A stretch of DNA of 64,000 nucleotides from Zeugodacus cucurbitae (GCF_028554725.1 NC_071669.1:45344501-45408500), one strand, 5' to 3'; counted from the first letter of the stretch, positions 11,675 to 25,464 are shown. Numbers and translations are program-made. The notes: a model not told the origin generated them from the sequence alone.

Positions 11675-12660
11675 TTCGCAGTACAGTTGAATGCTGCTGT
11701 GTTCTGGAAATCTAAAATCTGTTAGTCGGAGAATGCCGTTATAAAGTAATACATTTAAGTGTCTGACTCTCTAGTTAAGCTTGATGTGCTTGTCAAAGCT
11801 TTCTACACGCTTTCGAGTCATCATCTGCAAAGCAACGAATCTTTATTACTTTTTGTAGTCGTTCTCAATACACCATCTAAGGTATACGAATTTATACTCT
11901 AAGTGTTAATAATATTATGCAGTAGATTTACATAAATATATATTTATTTTATTTTCTTGATTTTGGTTGAAAACATTAAACGCGAGCTTCAATATGTTAT
12001 AAGTACATACATATTTCTTTTGCATATAATGTATGCAATGCTGACTAATGTGCGCCAAAGTGATGTGTAAAATAATATTTTTTATAATATTATTTTTTTT
12101 CAAAATACAAATTTTTATAAAAAAATTTTTGTAAATTATTAAAAAAGTTTTTAAACTATGAAAAGAAAATGAAAATCTTAAGGAAAAGATCAAAATCTTC
12201 GAAAATGAATTTTTGCTAAAATATTTTTTTTTCAAATAATTTTCATAAAATATTTTTTTTTTGTAATACAATTTGACACATTCACCAGGCGCACATTGGC
12301 TATTGTACATACATTTTTTTCTCACAAAATGTGCATTAATATTTCTCGAAAGTATTTGTATACATATATTTCTGTATATATGCACATACATATGTACACA
12401 CGCTGTTATTTATAGGCACATTATTTAAAAAAGCAAAATTAGCAATGAATCGCGAGAAAAAGTCGAAAAATTAGCGCAAAATGTGAATGGATGTGCACAT
12501 AATTTAAAACGCTAAAAAAAGCTTGTTGTTGTACTTTAAGTAAGCTTAAATAATATGAATAATAATATAAATAAAAATAGTAATAAAATCGTTTTAAGTC
12601 CACAAGTTTTAGAGTTTTAGCGAATAGCAAATAAATTTTGTGATGATTCGAAATAAAATC
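11675..12660 (+). other. probable croc 3' untranslated region
   Basis: AT-rich sequence follows the croc stop. Canonical AATAAA hexamers occur at 12570-12575 and 12582-12587, with more near 12650, so a 3' end around 12.6-12.7 kb is plausible. No coding frame with a recognisable family lies here; a 158-codon minus-strand frame at 11915-12391 is poly-A/T derived. The exact cleavage site cannot be read from sequence alone. Confidence 0.4.
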
Positions 12661-15600
12661 TTAAGCCTTTTAATTTTAATATGAAAAATATTACATTTAA
12701 AATAAATATAATTGTTTGTAAAATATTAAACGAAATCAAGTTTTGAATAATAAGTAGCATTTAGTAGTAATTATGTATGATGATTATGTTTCTACTTTTA
12801 AGTAAATTTGATCAACATGTCGCATTTGAAATACATATAGCTGAAAATCTATGCTTACGAGTATATATAGATTTGAAAAATTAAAAAAATATAACAGAAA
12901 AAATATTACACTGAAAAATTATAAACCAAAATGGCTAGTTTTATTTTACCACACAGAGCAAGTTGTTAGTTAATGAAGCAATGGCTTGAAATGATGTTTG
13001 AAGGTGCATTGATAATGCGAACAGATCTGCGATTATAAAATTTTGTTTCTTATGATGATAAATATGAGAATTTGCGATGTCTATTGTTCCATATATGGCC
13101 AGCTGATAATGGAGCCTACAAATGATTTTGGAGCATCATATTTAGGGAATTTTGGCCGACTTTTATTAGGATCTCTTGAACCAATTCCTTCAAATTTGCT
13201 GATGAATATATTTTTGTATCATAAATTGCTATTTTCAAATATAACTTGTATTTAAAGATATTCGAGTATCATACCTACGCTTTAATTTTTTGATATTTAT
13301 AGAAAAGTATATATGACTTAATATAAAGGATTTCATATGAAATTAGGTATTTTTTAATTAATGGAATTCCATGCATGTCCTATAATGTTTTTTGGAATAT
13401 GTATACATATGTATATGATTACTATTGTTTATTACTGGATTTTGTGTTAATGACTTCCACAGAGTTTGTGTGTTCTACACTAATTCCCTACAAATACAAA
13501 CAACAAATTCTCGAAATATATTTTTGGAGGAGGCAGCTTCATAAAAAATAATCATAAATGTAGTAAAATAAGGGAATGTCCTAAGAAGCCATTGTACCCA
13601 TATTTGATACCAGCTAGTTAAGATACACACAATTTTCTTTAAATAATCTCAATCACTTTTTTTGTTTACTCGTCCAATATATATATTGTGAAAAGGTAAA
13701 TTTGGTTTGCTTTTCAGAAAGAACGACACATATTCTATTAAAACGATATTGGTTAAAAATTGATTAAATATTTCATATTGTTTTTTTTTTAGCAAAAATG
13801 ACACATTTGACTTATGCCGGTGTAATTGAAAGAAAGGTCATTAGTACACTCTATTTTATCCATTTATGCTCAACATTGCATTTAATATACTACAATCCAT
13901 TAGATTCGTTAATAAACTTATGGAATTTTTCTATATTTGCTAAATAAGAGACAATTGAAAACTTAAAATCGCTCTCTTGAAAAATCGACTTTTTTTTTTG
14001 AGTTGTGACACTATTCACGATATTTGAGCGATATTTGTGCATATATTAAAACAATTAAAAATACCTTTTTTATAAACTCTGAAACCAATTAGTAGAAGAA
14101 AATGTTAATCGTTGTTATCCATTTTTGGTCTAACTTCCTTTTTTTACTAAGTTTAATATGTTTACGAAAGTCTACTAATATACAATATTTTACAAAATAT
14201 GTACTATATGTACATGTATAGTAAAGAGACGCATGCAGGAATAGAGATCGATGAGGAGATTACCGATTTCACTGAATTTACAAAGAAATATTTTGGAGAA
14301 ATTAAATGAACTAAATTTTACTTCGAATTCATAATTTATAGACTTATCAAGAAGTCAATTTGCTGCGTATATACCGAATGTTATATGTTAAAGGGGCATA
14401 GTTGTAGTCTGAATTTGTATATTTTCGAAATATACTGAGAATGCCCCCTTGAGAATGTTATAATAGTATCCCGTGTATACTCTCTAAACGTTTTGTTGTT
14501 TTGTTGAAATGAACATGATCGGTTCATCTAAATAGACATTATATTTAATGCATACAATAAATGTACTAGAGGTTGGGAATAACCGAATACTTAAAATTTC
14601 ATTTGCCCTTTCCTCTTGCTCTTACCCTGAGCACTTTATACTTTTTTGTATAAACTGTATTGGGGCAGTGGTCCGATTCTTCCCGATTTCATCGTTACCG
14701 TCTGGATTAACTTTAGGTGGTACAAAACAGTCGCCAGGCAAACTTTTATACATATATCCAGAATGTATACAAATTCAATCATGAATGCAAGCCACGAAAG
14801 TAGGCAGAGTTTTAGTCGACTGTTCGAATCTCCGTCGCAGTATTGCTATTTTAAAATTTTGAATTATCAGATAATTATTACATAATTACGTCTGAAATAA
14901 ATAATTCTTCAAACTTTCATGCTTTTATTATTTATGACTTAGAACTCTCTATATATGCATTTATAAGCCAACATGCAGTTATGTCGTAAGTTATAGAAAA
15001 GATATATGAACAACTAAAAGCTGAAGTATTCACTCAAATTAAAACATATTTTCGTATCATTCCATCGCTGTTACACTATACTCTTACCACAGTGATATTG
15101 GGTAGCCATGAAACTGGTGAACGGCAGTTGTTCATTTGCAATATCAAAACATGCCATCAAAGTGCGTCAACCAAATGCCAAAACAATGGAAATTTAATTG
15201 TTAGATTGAATTACGGTTAAACCACCGTTCGCAGGGGGAGAACACAAATTCCCCGTTGTACTGAAAAGAGTGGAAGCAGTAGTGGAATGTATGTACATGC
15301 AGAGGCTTGGTAACAAATCGTGGACAACACCAAAACAACCTGTTCGGTTATAATAGTAAAAACAAAATGGAATGGAAATTGAACAAATAATATGATTATA
15401 TCGGGAATCAATAGCCCAGCTGGAAATTTTTAACAATGACAAAATATTAATTTCTTATCGATTAATAGCAGGATGTAGATATATTATATAAATTTTTATT
15501 TTTAAATGATTTATTAAATTGAAAATCGTATTGCGAATGATCTTTTATGATACGAGAATTTGTTCTCAGGAAATCATCAAAATATGTAAATCAACTCATA

Positions 15601-16100
15601 GAATAAATAGTAATAAAATTTGTTACAATTTTTGTTTTACAAAATTTCGTCACCGACATGTAGGTATTTGTATGCAATTTTTTAGTTATTTAATAAATTA
15701 TCGTATCTTTTTAATAATCCGGATATTTTATATCCGTCGGTTTCACAAAATGGGTTTTGTTATGGTTTGGAAAAGCTGTAAGGTAAGGAAGATTGTTTAT
15801 GGTTTCCTTTTCATATTATTCCTTAATTTTGATAATTGCGCTGAATTCAAATCTGTAATCAATTTGTCTCTATCTGCTCTAGTTTTCATGATATAGTGTT
15901 TTTATACTCTCAACTTAACTTATGACCTGAAAAAATAATTTTGTCGGGCAGTATTGTTTATAAGCAATTGAGTGACGATTAGTGTTTAACGTTGTCTACT
16001 CTGGAATTTAAGGGAGTGCAAGTGTTACTTTATATACTGCCATATAATTTTTAAGATATTTTGTCGTTGTTAGCGTCGTTACGGAAACATTTCATTGGAA
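12661..16100. other. AT-rich intergenic DNA
   Basis: No gene, RNA or mobile-element signature was recognised over this stretch. Frames such as 15519-15896 are rich in Ile, Phe and Lys, as AT-rich DNA gives by chance. Confidence 0.55.
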
Positions 16101-16204
16101 ACATCACTGGGTTTCCGCGATATGCTCTTCGAGCAGAATCAACCATGCCCAATGGACACGGGCAGTTCAAATGGCAGCCTACAATCCGCCAGCACCCCGG
16201 CCAG
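16101..16204 (+). pseudogene. 104-bp duplicate of croc coding sequence
   Basis: This segment aligns without gaps to croc 11393-11496 (residues 436-470), with 96 of 104 bases identical by eye. In the croc frame it still reads TSLGFRDMLFEQNQPC. Of the eight differences four are silent and four change the protein (one Gln to Pro, one Pro to Ser, one Pro to Thr by two bases). The frame is open from about 16074 to a stop at about 16229, but the flanking codons do not resemble Croc and the fork head domain is absent. It lies about 4.4 kb downstream of the croc stop, in the same orientation. It is most simply a partial segmental duplication. Exon status is possible but unsupported. Confidence 0.9.
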
Positions 16205-18404
16205 AGAATTAGAAGGTTTTCTATATTAATGGTATATGGGTTATTTATAATATTTCTGAAATTTGCGAATTTTATTGGAGAACAAGCCTTTTCTTTCTCT
16301 TTTACTCTCCATTAAATGGTAACTCAACCAATGTTGAGCATTCATACAGATTTCACATTCCAGTATTAGAAAAACAGTATCACTTAGTTGATTGTATCAA
16401 TGATTTGTCGATAAAAATAAAACTATTTCTTTATTTAAAAACATATTGGGTTGCCAATTTATTATTTGAATTGTATAGACAATGTCACCACTTTCTTTGA
16501 CAAAATTCAATTATTACAAAATCAAAAACTGACAGCAAATTAGCGCCTTTTAGTTAAAATATCTAAAATAAAAAATTCATAAATAAGATATTTACACAAT
16601 GTATGTATGTATGATGCACCATGAACAGACACATAAATTGATTTCATTGAACGACGATTTAAACGTCAAAAATACAAAAGTTGGATTAGAAATTCGTTTC
16701 GTTTGATGACAACTTGAGAGGTGAGCCAATTTGATTGAATTTGCCAATAAATAGTATTTAACAAAATGACAGATGATGCGAAGGAGACATATAGTATGGA
16801 GCCATGACATACTTATATGTATGTATATGTATGATATGTATTAGCACAAATAGCATACAAACACATTCAGCGTGATAATGAGAGTGTGATCGGGTCGTCC
16901 AAAAAGCGAAAATACCATAACACTGTGCCACAAATTTCTATCAAGGTGCTATCTCATGGAAAATTATAATTATTATTAGCAGCCTCAATTAATTATTCTT
17001 AAATTTTTAAATAGAGAAGCAATAATTTGTAAAACATTCACTTTTTCCACGCATTATAGCAAAAAGACTCCCCGAGATATGACTCTACTTATTCTATAAA
17101 AAATATTAGCTAAAATTTCTCTGAAGTAAATTGTTTGTTGCACAGTGTAATCAATCGAATATGTCTGCTAAATATTTATATGCTTTCGTACATATCCATA
17201 GACATACACAACCTAACCGTATACATTTATAAACGGTTAATTTTGAAAGATACTCACAATTGCACACACCCACCAATAATTGGCATTCTTTGTTATTATT
17301 GTTGTGTAATGAATATGATAAAATTATGAAAAAGTGGGAAATTATTAAGTTTAATAAAAAAGTTAAAAGTGCTCAAAATTAAAACTGACTGGCGCCAAAA
17401 CTGTCGTACTCAAGTACGTACGAGTACTAGACAATGTCAAAAAAGAGAGAAAAATTATTTGAAAGAATTGCAACAAAAAACAGCAGACAATAGAGCTAAA
17501 ATTAAACTTGTTCGATGACTTTTTGCTTGTACTTCGAAGGTATACTGTGAATATATAGAAATGTATGTATAACACGCTTGAATACAACAAAAGCTGCAAT
17601 CATTATAACAATGCTTATGAAAAGTAACCGTAAAATTGGTGAAAATAATAACAATCTGCTGACGGACACTTGAATGTTGACAAAACCGTAACAACAAATC
17701 CAGCAGACTATATACATATATATTTGATAAGTTACAGTTTTTGATATTCGAGACTGCTTTTTTGTTTTGATAAATTTTACTGACTCCAGTTGTGTTCGAA
17801 CTCGATAAAAACAAGCCAGTTTTAGTTACAAATACACACATAAACATACATATGCTTTCAACGCGCTTTCTGAAAGTTATAAATAGATATCTGGTTACTT
17901 TTTTAATTGCTGTGTATTGGATCAATGTTGACCGCTAATTTTATTATTTTATTTGTTAGAACTATGTTTTAAAACTTAAAATAATTTATTTTTAGGTTCA
18001 CTGGTACAGATCGAGGTATTCCCGTAACTCATTTCACTTGAAGAAACCAAGAAATTGGGGACAAAGAATGAAATATCAACTTCCACTAAGATAGATCTTG
18101 TTCCGGACTATAATAGATTTACGTTTATTCAATGTCTAATTCTCAAGATGAGGATCTAATTTTTACACAACCGTTATATTTTTAATATTTTTCTATAGTA
18201 GTTAGTCCATTTGAGTAGCTGCAAGTGTGAAATCTTAGGTGTTACTTCTTAGACTAAGAAGAAGTCAAGAAGAAAATATTGTGATGATGAACCACTTTTT
18301 CTTTAAAACAACAACAAAGTAAGTGGTTGGTGTAGCGTGGTTGTTAATCGGGCAATGAGGAATCGTAGACAAGTATAGCCGAATCTATAAAACCGAACCT
18401 ATCC
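16205..18404. other. AT-rich intergenic DNA
   Basis: I see no recognisable gene or repeat copy. The 156-codon minus-strand frame at 17455-17925 has no family signature and is rich in Phe, Ile and Ser. Confidence 0.5.
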
Positions 18405-19215
18405 ACGTGGATGATAAGGGACTTGTAGAGTTTGGTTTTCATTCGTCGAGAGAGGACTTTACTTTCCAATTGCTTACTCAGTCTAAAGTAGCACCTGTTG
18501 GCAAGAGTAATTTTGCGTTTGATTTCAAGAATGACAATATTTTTGGTGTTAATGCTGGTTCCATGATGGACGAAATTATCTACAACTTCATAGTTATGAC
18601 GTGGGAGCCAAGACGCGAATGCGATGACTGTTTGTTTGATGACAGGAGATATTTCGTCTTGTCCTCACAAGAACCATTCGCTTCACAAAATATTATACAA
18701 AATTGTAGCTTATTTAGCTTTGCAGCTCGTATTGTTTTCTCCAGCATTATATTGAAGAAGTAGCACGATAGTGAGTCACCCTGTCTGAAGCCTCGTTTGG
18801 TATCGAACGGCTCGGAGAGGTCCTTTTCGATCCTGATGGAGCTTTTTGTGTTGCTCAAGGTCAGTTTTTACAGCCGTGTTAGTTTTGCAGGGATACCCAG
18901 ACATAGCGATATAGAGACAGCTCCCTTTCGTGCTATCGAAGGCATCTTAAAAATCAATGAAAAGGTAGGGTCTTTTCCTAGACGTGGCACCTGGTTAATA
19001 ACTGAGCCATGGTGGTTTTTCAGGTCTAAAGACACACTGATAAAGTCAAATCAGTTCGTTGACGATGGGATCTAGTCTTTCACACAATTCGCTCGACAGG
19101 ACTTTATATACGATATTGAGGAGCCTTATCCCACCGTAATTGGCGGAAATTGTGTGATTTTCCATTTTTATTGATTGTGCAGAGCACACACAGATTCCAA
19201 TCCTTGGTATCAGGT
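18405..19215 (-). mobile_element. RTE-clade LINE fragment with RT core deleted
   Basis: Minus-strand blocks match the RTE reverse transcriptase: SSELCERLDPIVNELI, then LSNTKSS, DLSEPFDTKRGFRQGDSLSC, and DKTKYLLSSNKQSSHSRLGS. Between RAAKLN and EDKTKYLL the intact copies have about 50 residues including the YADD catalytic motif. Here these are replaced by about 16 unrelated codons, so the active site is lost. Further small deletions occur, for example just before 18600. Neither end of the element is present. Confidence 0.85.
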
Positions 19216-20259
19216 ATAACATACAATAATGCGTATTTTCGGGGGTTAAAACTAGAATTTTCAACAGTTTCAATAAGCATAAGATTAGATAATATAAATT
19301 AAAAGCAACGCAAATGAATATAAAGATGTGGGTATATATGAATATTTGAAGCTAAGGCTAAAATAGGGCTTAAATGGCATATATACATGTATGTGTAAAA
19401 ACTATGCACCCTCCACAGCACTTCACTTTACTTCACACCACACCACAGCAGACCACTTCTTCTAATCTTCAGCACACAAAAATAATAATTCCGCAATGAA
19501 TGCCTTAAGCTATGGACAATTGAAGTGGTGGCACGCGTGCATAGTAAATTTCCCAATCTCTGCATACCCCGCAACTACTACACACACATATATATATTTC
19601 TGTATGCATATAACCTGTTTGCACCGCACTCACCGCATTAAATTTTTTTTACATTGCCCTGTGTGTAAGTAGTCACGCATACAATATTTATATGTATAGA
19701 TTCATGTATGAGTGATTGTTTGCACCAAAAATTTCAATATGTTTACTTAAATAAAATAGCTGCTGCGGTTAATGTTGCAGCCGTTTGGTCGTGTGGCGTT
19801 AATTTGTTTGTGGCACTTTATTGTTGGTTTTTTCAATTTAATGCTGTAAATTTTTCAGTGCAAATATTTGATAAAAAAAGGCACAATAAATATGCTTTAG
19901 ACAATAACACACACATACATACATTGGTGAATAGCAAGTTGACACCTTGTCAAAAGGATTTGCTAATAAGAATTGACGTTTATACAATATGACCTTTGAC
20001 TTCTTTATTTATATTTGTTTGAACAACAAACATCTCATGGATGGAAATTTTAAACATAAATTGTATGAGAAATAAATAGAATAAAATGGATTAAGTCGCG
20101 TTGAAAGTAATTTCCTTTTACAAAAAAGTCATTTTGAAAGGAGATAGAGACGTTCTTCATAGCCAAAACTTCAACCAAAAGTTATTAAAACGACGTTTTA
20201 ATGTTATCATGAAGAACTTTAAGCATAACTTTCGAAAATGTTCCAATGCCAAATCTCGA
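19216..20259. other. intergenic DNA
   Basis: The DNA is AT-rich with a CACA-rich patch near 19420-19600. No gene was recognised. The 20101-20457 frame overlaps a repeat end and is not taken as a gene. Confidence 0.5.
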
Positions 20260-20350
20260 CTGAGGCTATATTTAACTCGTTTAGTTTTGTGCCCTAACAA
20301 ACAACCGTTATGTGAACAAGACTATTATACTCTTTTAGCAACGAGAAAAA
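20260..20350 (+). repeat. terminal piece of unclassified interspersed repeat
   Basis: The run 'aactcgtttag ... aaccgttatgtgaacaa ... actcttttagcaac' matches the right-hand end of the repeat at 34852-36078 (compare 35990-36060). It is therefore a short remnant of that family. Confidence 0.6.
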
Positions 20351-20639
20351 ACTCTTTGAGTCTCCATTTCTCTGCTCGATATGTCAAATCTCTTCTCTCT
20401 TGTAAAAAAATCACTACTAAGAGGAACAATAAAGTTATTGAGCTGAATTTGAGATAGTAGAGTATGCTGAGAACTATAACCGCTTTCTTTGATGCTGTCA
20501 GTTGCGTCCCACTTGGTACAGTTTGATCTATTCGCTACTCTCTAACGGTTGTCGAATCGAAGATATGTAGCTTACATATGGAAACTTCGGTGTTCGAACT
20601 TCAACGTAGTAAAATACTAAATATTATTAAATACTAAAA

Positions 20640-21070
20640 TTACCTCAATGTGGAACAAAACCTTGTACAAATACTGCATTTCAAGTATGACATAACCCGT
20701 CTAAAAATCGCCGAAATCGGACTATATCTTTTCCATGCCCCAGATATCGAACATGGTAACTTAAAAGCTTGTGGGTAGTATTTTTAAATATACATAGTAA
20801 ATTTCTAGATATTCTAAAGAAATTCAGAGGATATGATTTTCTTATAATAGTGTGGCTCTGTGTCGCAAATGGCCAAAAATGGGCCAATAATGGGACCTCT
20901 AGTCCCCATTTTTAAACTTTTGGTGGACGTATATAACGGTAAATATGTGAGATATCTTAGCAAAATTAAGTGAGCGTAAAACCTTTGATATAATGTAATT
21001 TAGTGGCAAAAATAGTTGAAATCGGTCCAGGAATTATCCCAGCTTCCACATACCATAAATAATGATTTTC
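20640..21070. repeat. diverged copy of the same interspersed repeat
   Basis: Phrases such as 'tacaaatactgcattt', 'cgaaatcggac', 'atattctaaagaaattcagagg' and 'gaaatcggtccagg' line up in order and in the same direction with 25095-25280, inside the 23.5-kb copy. No coding capacity is seen. Confidence 0.6.
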
Positions 21071-23482
21071 GCTATTCTGATTTTAAGGGAATTATTAAAA
21101 TTTATTGCTACTAAAATTATGTGTAAATATACACAAATATTGATTGTTGTTTATTATTCCATCAACTTGAATAAAACCTTAAACATACACACAACAATAG
21201 TTGTGCTAATGCTAAGGATAAGAATATACTGACTCTGAATGTTATTATAGTAAAATAACATACTTGAAATGAATGCAGTTTCCATAAATACTGGCTGAAC
21301 AAATAAAACTGAGTGAACATGGATAATCAAGTATGATATCTTCACGTGATGAGTATAATTATTGCTAAACATAGCAATAACAAAAAGTTTGCTTACCAAT
21401 AAATTACAAAAATTAAATACATATAACGTATATATTGTATATACATATCTCTTCACTCTTTGAAACACTTTACAACAACACCTATCCAATGGTGATGCAT
21501 TGCTGTTCAGTAACTTTGCAATCCTGCACATAGACAAATAAATTGTCCAAAAATTTCGTTTAATTTCAAAGGCACACAGTTGGATGGCGGCTACTACTGT
21601 GGCCAGCGTGTAGGTAATTTAAATATTTATGCAAGCCAATTAACAACTGCAACCAGATGTCAATAAAGCGTCAGCTGAGTGAGCTCATATAAACAACCAC
21701 TTTACAGTCGCTTGCTAAAGTAACAAATACGCAAATGTATTATAATTTTACGTGTATCAAAGCGTTGTGCATTAAGATATCATACGATTTAGGGATTACA
21801 GTGGGTCCACGATAACATTATTTTATATATTCTAAGATTTTAAAAATCATTGCGCTTCATTTAGAGAAATATCACTTTGTTCATTGTAGCCATTACCATA
21901 GGCCAAAAAGTTTTCGAGACCAAAAAAAAAAATTCTGAAAATATAAAATCAATGGATTTCAAACTTAAGCTCTTCAAAATATAGGAGAGAGTGTTTTATT
22001 AAACAATATACATAGTTCAGTGATGAAATATATTCCTGGTTTAAATGTTACATAAATAAGCAAAAGTATAAGTTTTGAGTACAAACTGTCCTGAAGAAAC
22101 TCTCTAGGCTATCATAGCCTAAAAAGCTATTGTTTGATATAAGCCCCACACCTATTGTTTTTCACTTTGCTTTTACACGTTACTGGAGGCTCTATCCAGT
22201 TTCAAGCCATTTTCAAATACATTATCAATTCTTCTGTGGAACTTATCTCTGCTAATAAGTCGAGTTAACCGAACTCCACTGTTCTCAACTTAAGCGCCGT
22301 TTGCCAAACGATTTCCGTATCGGCGTCATGAGTGTGTACGTGTGTGCTTGCGTGGGTATTTGCATTGCATCACTTTCATTTAATTAGGTTTAGAAAAATA
22401 TTTGAGTTTGAAATTTGTGTTTCGCCTGCTTGGCCAACCATGGCGTGGTTAGCATTGCAAATACAAGCGCGCGTGCAACCACAAATGCCTGTGTACATCG
22501 ATAATATTTGTCTATGCATATCAGCAAGTGAGTGTATGTGAGCAGCGCACACGCATACCGTTACACCATGCTGCCATTGCAATGTGTCAATATTTGTGAA
22601 AGCTGCTGTTGACATTTGTGATTGCCGCTCTCGCTTCTAACGCCAGCAACGCTGCCTTTCTAGTCTCGTCCTTGTCGTGGTCGTCGTTATGGTTGTTGTT
22701 CTGTTGCGCTGTGCACAGCAGCATGTCCTGTTAATGTGTCCTTATCGCTAATATAAACAAGTGAACATCAATATTGGTAGGCCGCAACGGGGCTCGTGTG
22801 GGCAGGGTGTGTACTGTAATGATGTTGTTTTGCTTATTTGGTTTGGCCAAATGCCGTCGGTCTATTTTGCTTTTGTTATCATTGTTGTTGTTATTGTCAT
22901 TTCGACAATGTGCCAATATGAAGTGACGCCCTTTGCTGCTGTTTTTGTTGTTGTTGCTCGTTATCGCTTGCTATTATTGTTATTATAAAAGAAAAATGCT
23001 TTATGTTTTCGTAGCTGCAAGCAGGCGTGGTTGCGCTTCGCTTTTGCGCCGAATGCACTCTGTTGTTTTTGACACCGAATTGCGCTCATACGTTAATGAG
23101 ATACGCGGACATTTCGCGCTCGATTACCGGAATGATTTCAAAACTCACATATGTACTTACATATTTATGGATAATATTGCTTTTCAGCAAAATTGCTAGC
23201 CCCTGTAATGGATTATTATTTTACATCGATCAACTGGAAGCGCTATTAGGATATATTTTGAAGGTTATGTCTCAAAATCTGTTACTTTAAAGACACATTT
23301 TAGTTGGAAAGAGATACTTTTTCAAAATATTAAAATCAAATACTGATGCATATGCCAATATATTCAAGCATGTTTCAAGATTGTATTCTAATTTTATGAG
23401 AAAAGTAGTTATGATATTCACTTAAAAGCTCCCTTTTATAAATGCAGTAAATTTGATCTTTCAAAAATAAAATTATTAACTA
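21071..23482. other. intergenic DNA with GC-balanced non-repetitive segments
   Basis: The segment from about 21540 to 21740 contains E-box-like CAGATG and homeodomain-like TAATTAAC/CAATTAAC words. The segment 22270-23120 is more GC-balanced and non-repetitive than its flanks. No coding signature was seen. Regulatory function is only a guess from composition and closeness to croc. Confidence 0.35.
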
Positions 23483-25464
23483 ACAAGTAAGACAGGGCTA
23501 AGTTCGGGTCCAACCGAACATTTTATACTCTCGCAATTGATTGATGAAATTTTATTATGATAACACAATTTGACCTATATATTCGGCATAAAATCCAATA
23601 GAATAACGAAAATCATCATAAATGGTATATGAGGGCTGAGGTAATTCCTGAACCAATTCCACTATATCCATATTTTGAAAAAAATGTATAATTAAGTATA
23701 TTTGAGCCAGGGGATCCAATTTTAACCATTTTTGGTACAGAGACACACTGTTAGAAGAAAAAGATTCCCTCTGAATTACATTAAAATATCTGAGAGATTT
23801 ACCGATATTTTCAGTAAAAAACACCTTTGTGTCAAACATGCACCGTTTTGTTGGTTAACTTATTGACATTTTGAATATGTTTTCATAATGTCACTTTCAT
23901 AGAAACCCTTGTCCCTATTGGCAAGAAACTGGGACAGTCGATTTTTAAAGGCTTATCTTCAGGCGAATTTTTAGCAATAAGCTGTTGCTAGGTGCGGAGT
24001 ATAAGATGGAGGCATACAAATCTTTCAAATAAGCTCTAGGAGCTTCTGGTGAGTCATTATCGCTGTGTGTGGCTGGGCGTTGTTCCGAACCCAACTCCTC
24101 GTCTATTTTCCGAAACTTGCAGCATCTGGGTAATTGCTTCATTCTAAAACCTAAATGTTGACAATACAATTAAGAGGTTAGCTGCTCATAGTATAGGATT
24201 TCATCCCAATCCCTCCAAACACTTAGCAAAACATTCCTGAATATCAATCTTGGCTTGTCCGACATTTGTGTCAGTTCACCGCGATTCGACTACGATCGTA
24301 TTCACTTCATATTTTTGGTGCTGTCTTTGGTATTGTTGGTATGTATTGGTTGCGATTAAGCTGCGATGCGCTGATGGAAATTCGGTCCATGAGAATTTTT
24401 GAGTAAACTCACGTGGCCTCCATACAACGAGCCGTTTTTCTAGTCATCTAGTCTTATTTAAATCGTTCCAAATGGCAAATTGTACTGTGTTTAGATCTTA
24501 AGTAATCGGAACTGTGATTACATGATGATCGGGCTTGATGGTTTACTTTATAATATAGTGCCATAACTGACAAACACATAAAGTGCCATAAATAAAGCTA
24601 TGAAAGTAAGATTTGGTTCAAAGGATCGCACTATGAAGGGACATATTTGGATGTAATTTTTTTGGAGAAGTGGGAGTGGCCCCGCCCCTACTAAGGTTTT
24701 TGTACATATCTCGTAAAGTTATATCAACCAAACTGTATAGAGTCGTTTCTTTTAGATACAGTCTTATACAGTCCAAAAATGGAGGAAATCGGATTATAAC
24801 CAGGCCCTTCTCCCATACAAAGGTTGAGTTGAAAACTACTAAAAATGCTTTAATTCAGTATAGTAAAGATGGTAGAGAATTGGTATACAAAATTGAAAAT
24901 TTTAAAAACCATATCTCAGGAACTACTTGACCAATTTCAATGAAACTCGATTCGTAATATTTTCCTGGCATTCCAATGATATGCTATGTTATGTTATTCG
25001 CAACTACGCCTATTTCCCATATACCAGAAATGTGGAGTCTATGTGAATCGTTTACTTTACAATGTATAAAGCAGGTACTAATGAAGATATCGTAACAGAA
25101 CTTTGCACAAATACTGCATTTAGTGTGCCATCGCCCTTCTAAATATAACCGAAATCGGACCATAAGTCTTTAAGGCCCCATATAACGAACATTAGGACGT
25201 CAATGCATCTAATAAATTTTTGACGCGAAAATGTAGGTAAGTCCCTCAGATATTTTGAAAAAATCCAGAGGGAATATCTTTATGTAATCTGCCCCTATCT
25301 CCCATATACTTTATATTAGGGTTTCCAACTTTCAATGGACTTTATACCATATATATGACGAATATGTGGGTCAAATTGTGTTTTATACTAATGAAATTAA
25401 ATAAATAAATTGCGAGAGTATAAAATGTTCGGTTAAACCCGAACTTAGCCTTTCCTTACTTGTT
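23483..25464. repeat. 2-kb inverted-arm (foldback-like) repeat
   Basis: The left end (acaagtaagacagggctaag, from 23483) and the right end (to 25464) are near-perfect reverse complements for about 56 bp. Each terminus carries an internal mini-palindrome (gttcgg...ccgaac) followed by tatactctcgcaatt. The similarity continues inward for several hundred bases: both arms carry, inverted, 'caatttgacc...atattcg', 'attccctctg' and 'aatatctgag'. No transposase frame is present. A related copy without the inverted left half lies at 34852-36078, so this copy looks rearranged into a foldback. The repeat class is unknown to me. Confidence 0.8.

Noticed and set aside
11915..12391. 158-codon minus-strand frame rich in Lys, Asn, Ile
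   Set aside because: It arises from poly-A/T sequence downstream of croc.
15519..15896. 125-codon plus-strand frame resembling a hydrophobic protein
   Set aside because: Hydrophobicity follows from TTT/ATT codons in AT-rich DNA; no start context or homologous block.
17455..17925. 156-codon minus-strand frame
   Set aside because: No motif, signal or family resemblance; composition is as expected from AT-rich DNA.
20101..20457. 118-codon plus-strand frame, basic protein
   Set aside because: About a quarter of it is the end of an interspersed repeat shared with 35990-36060, so it is not a gene.
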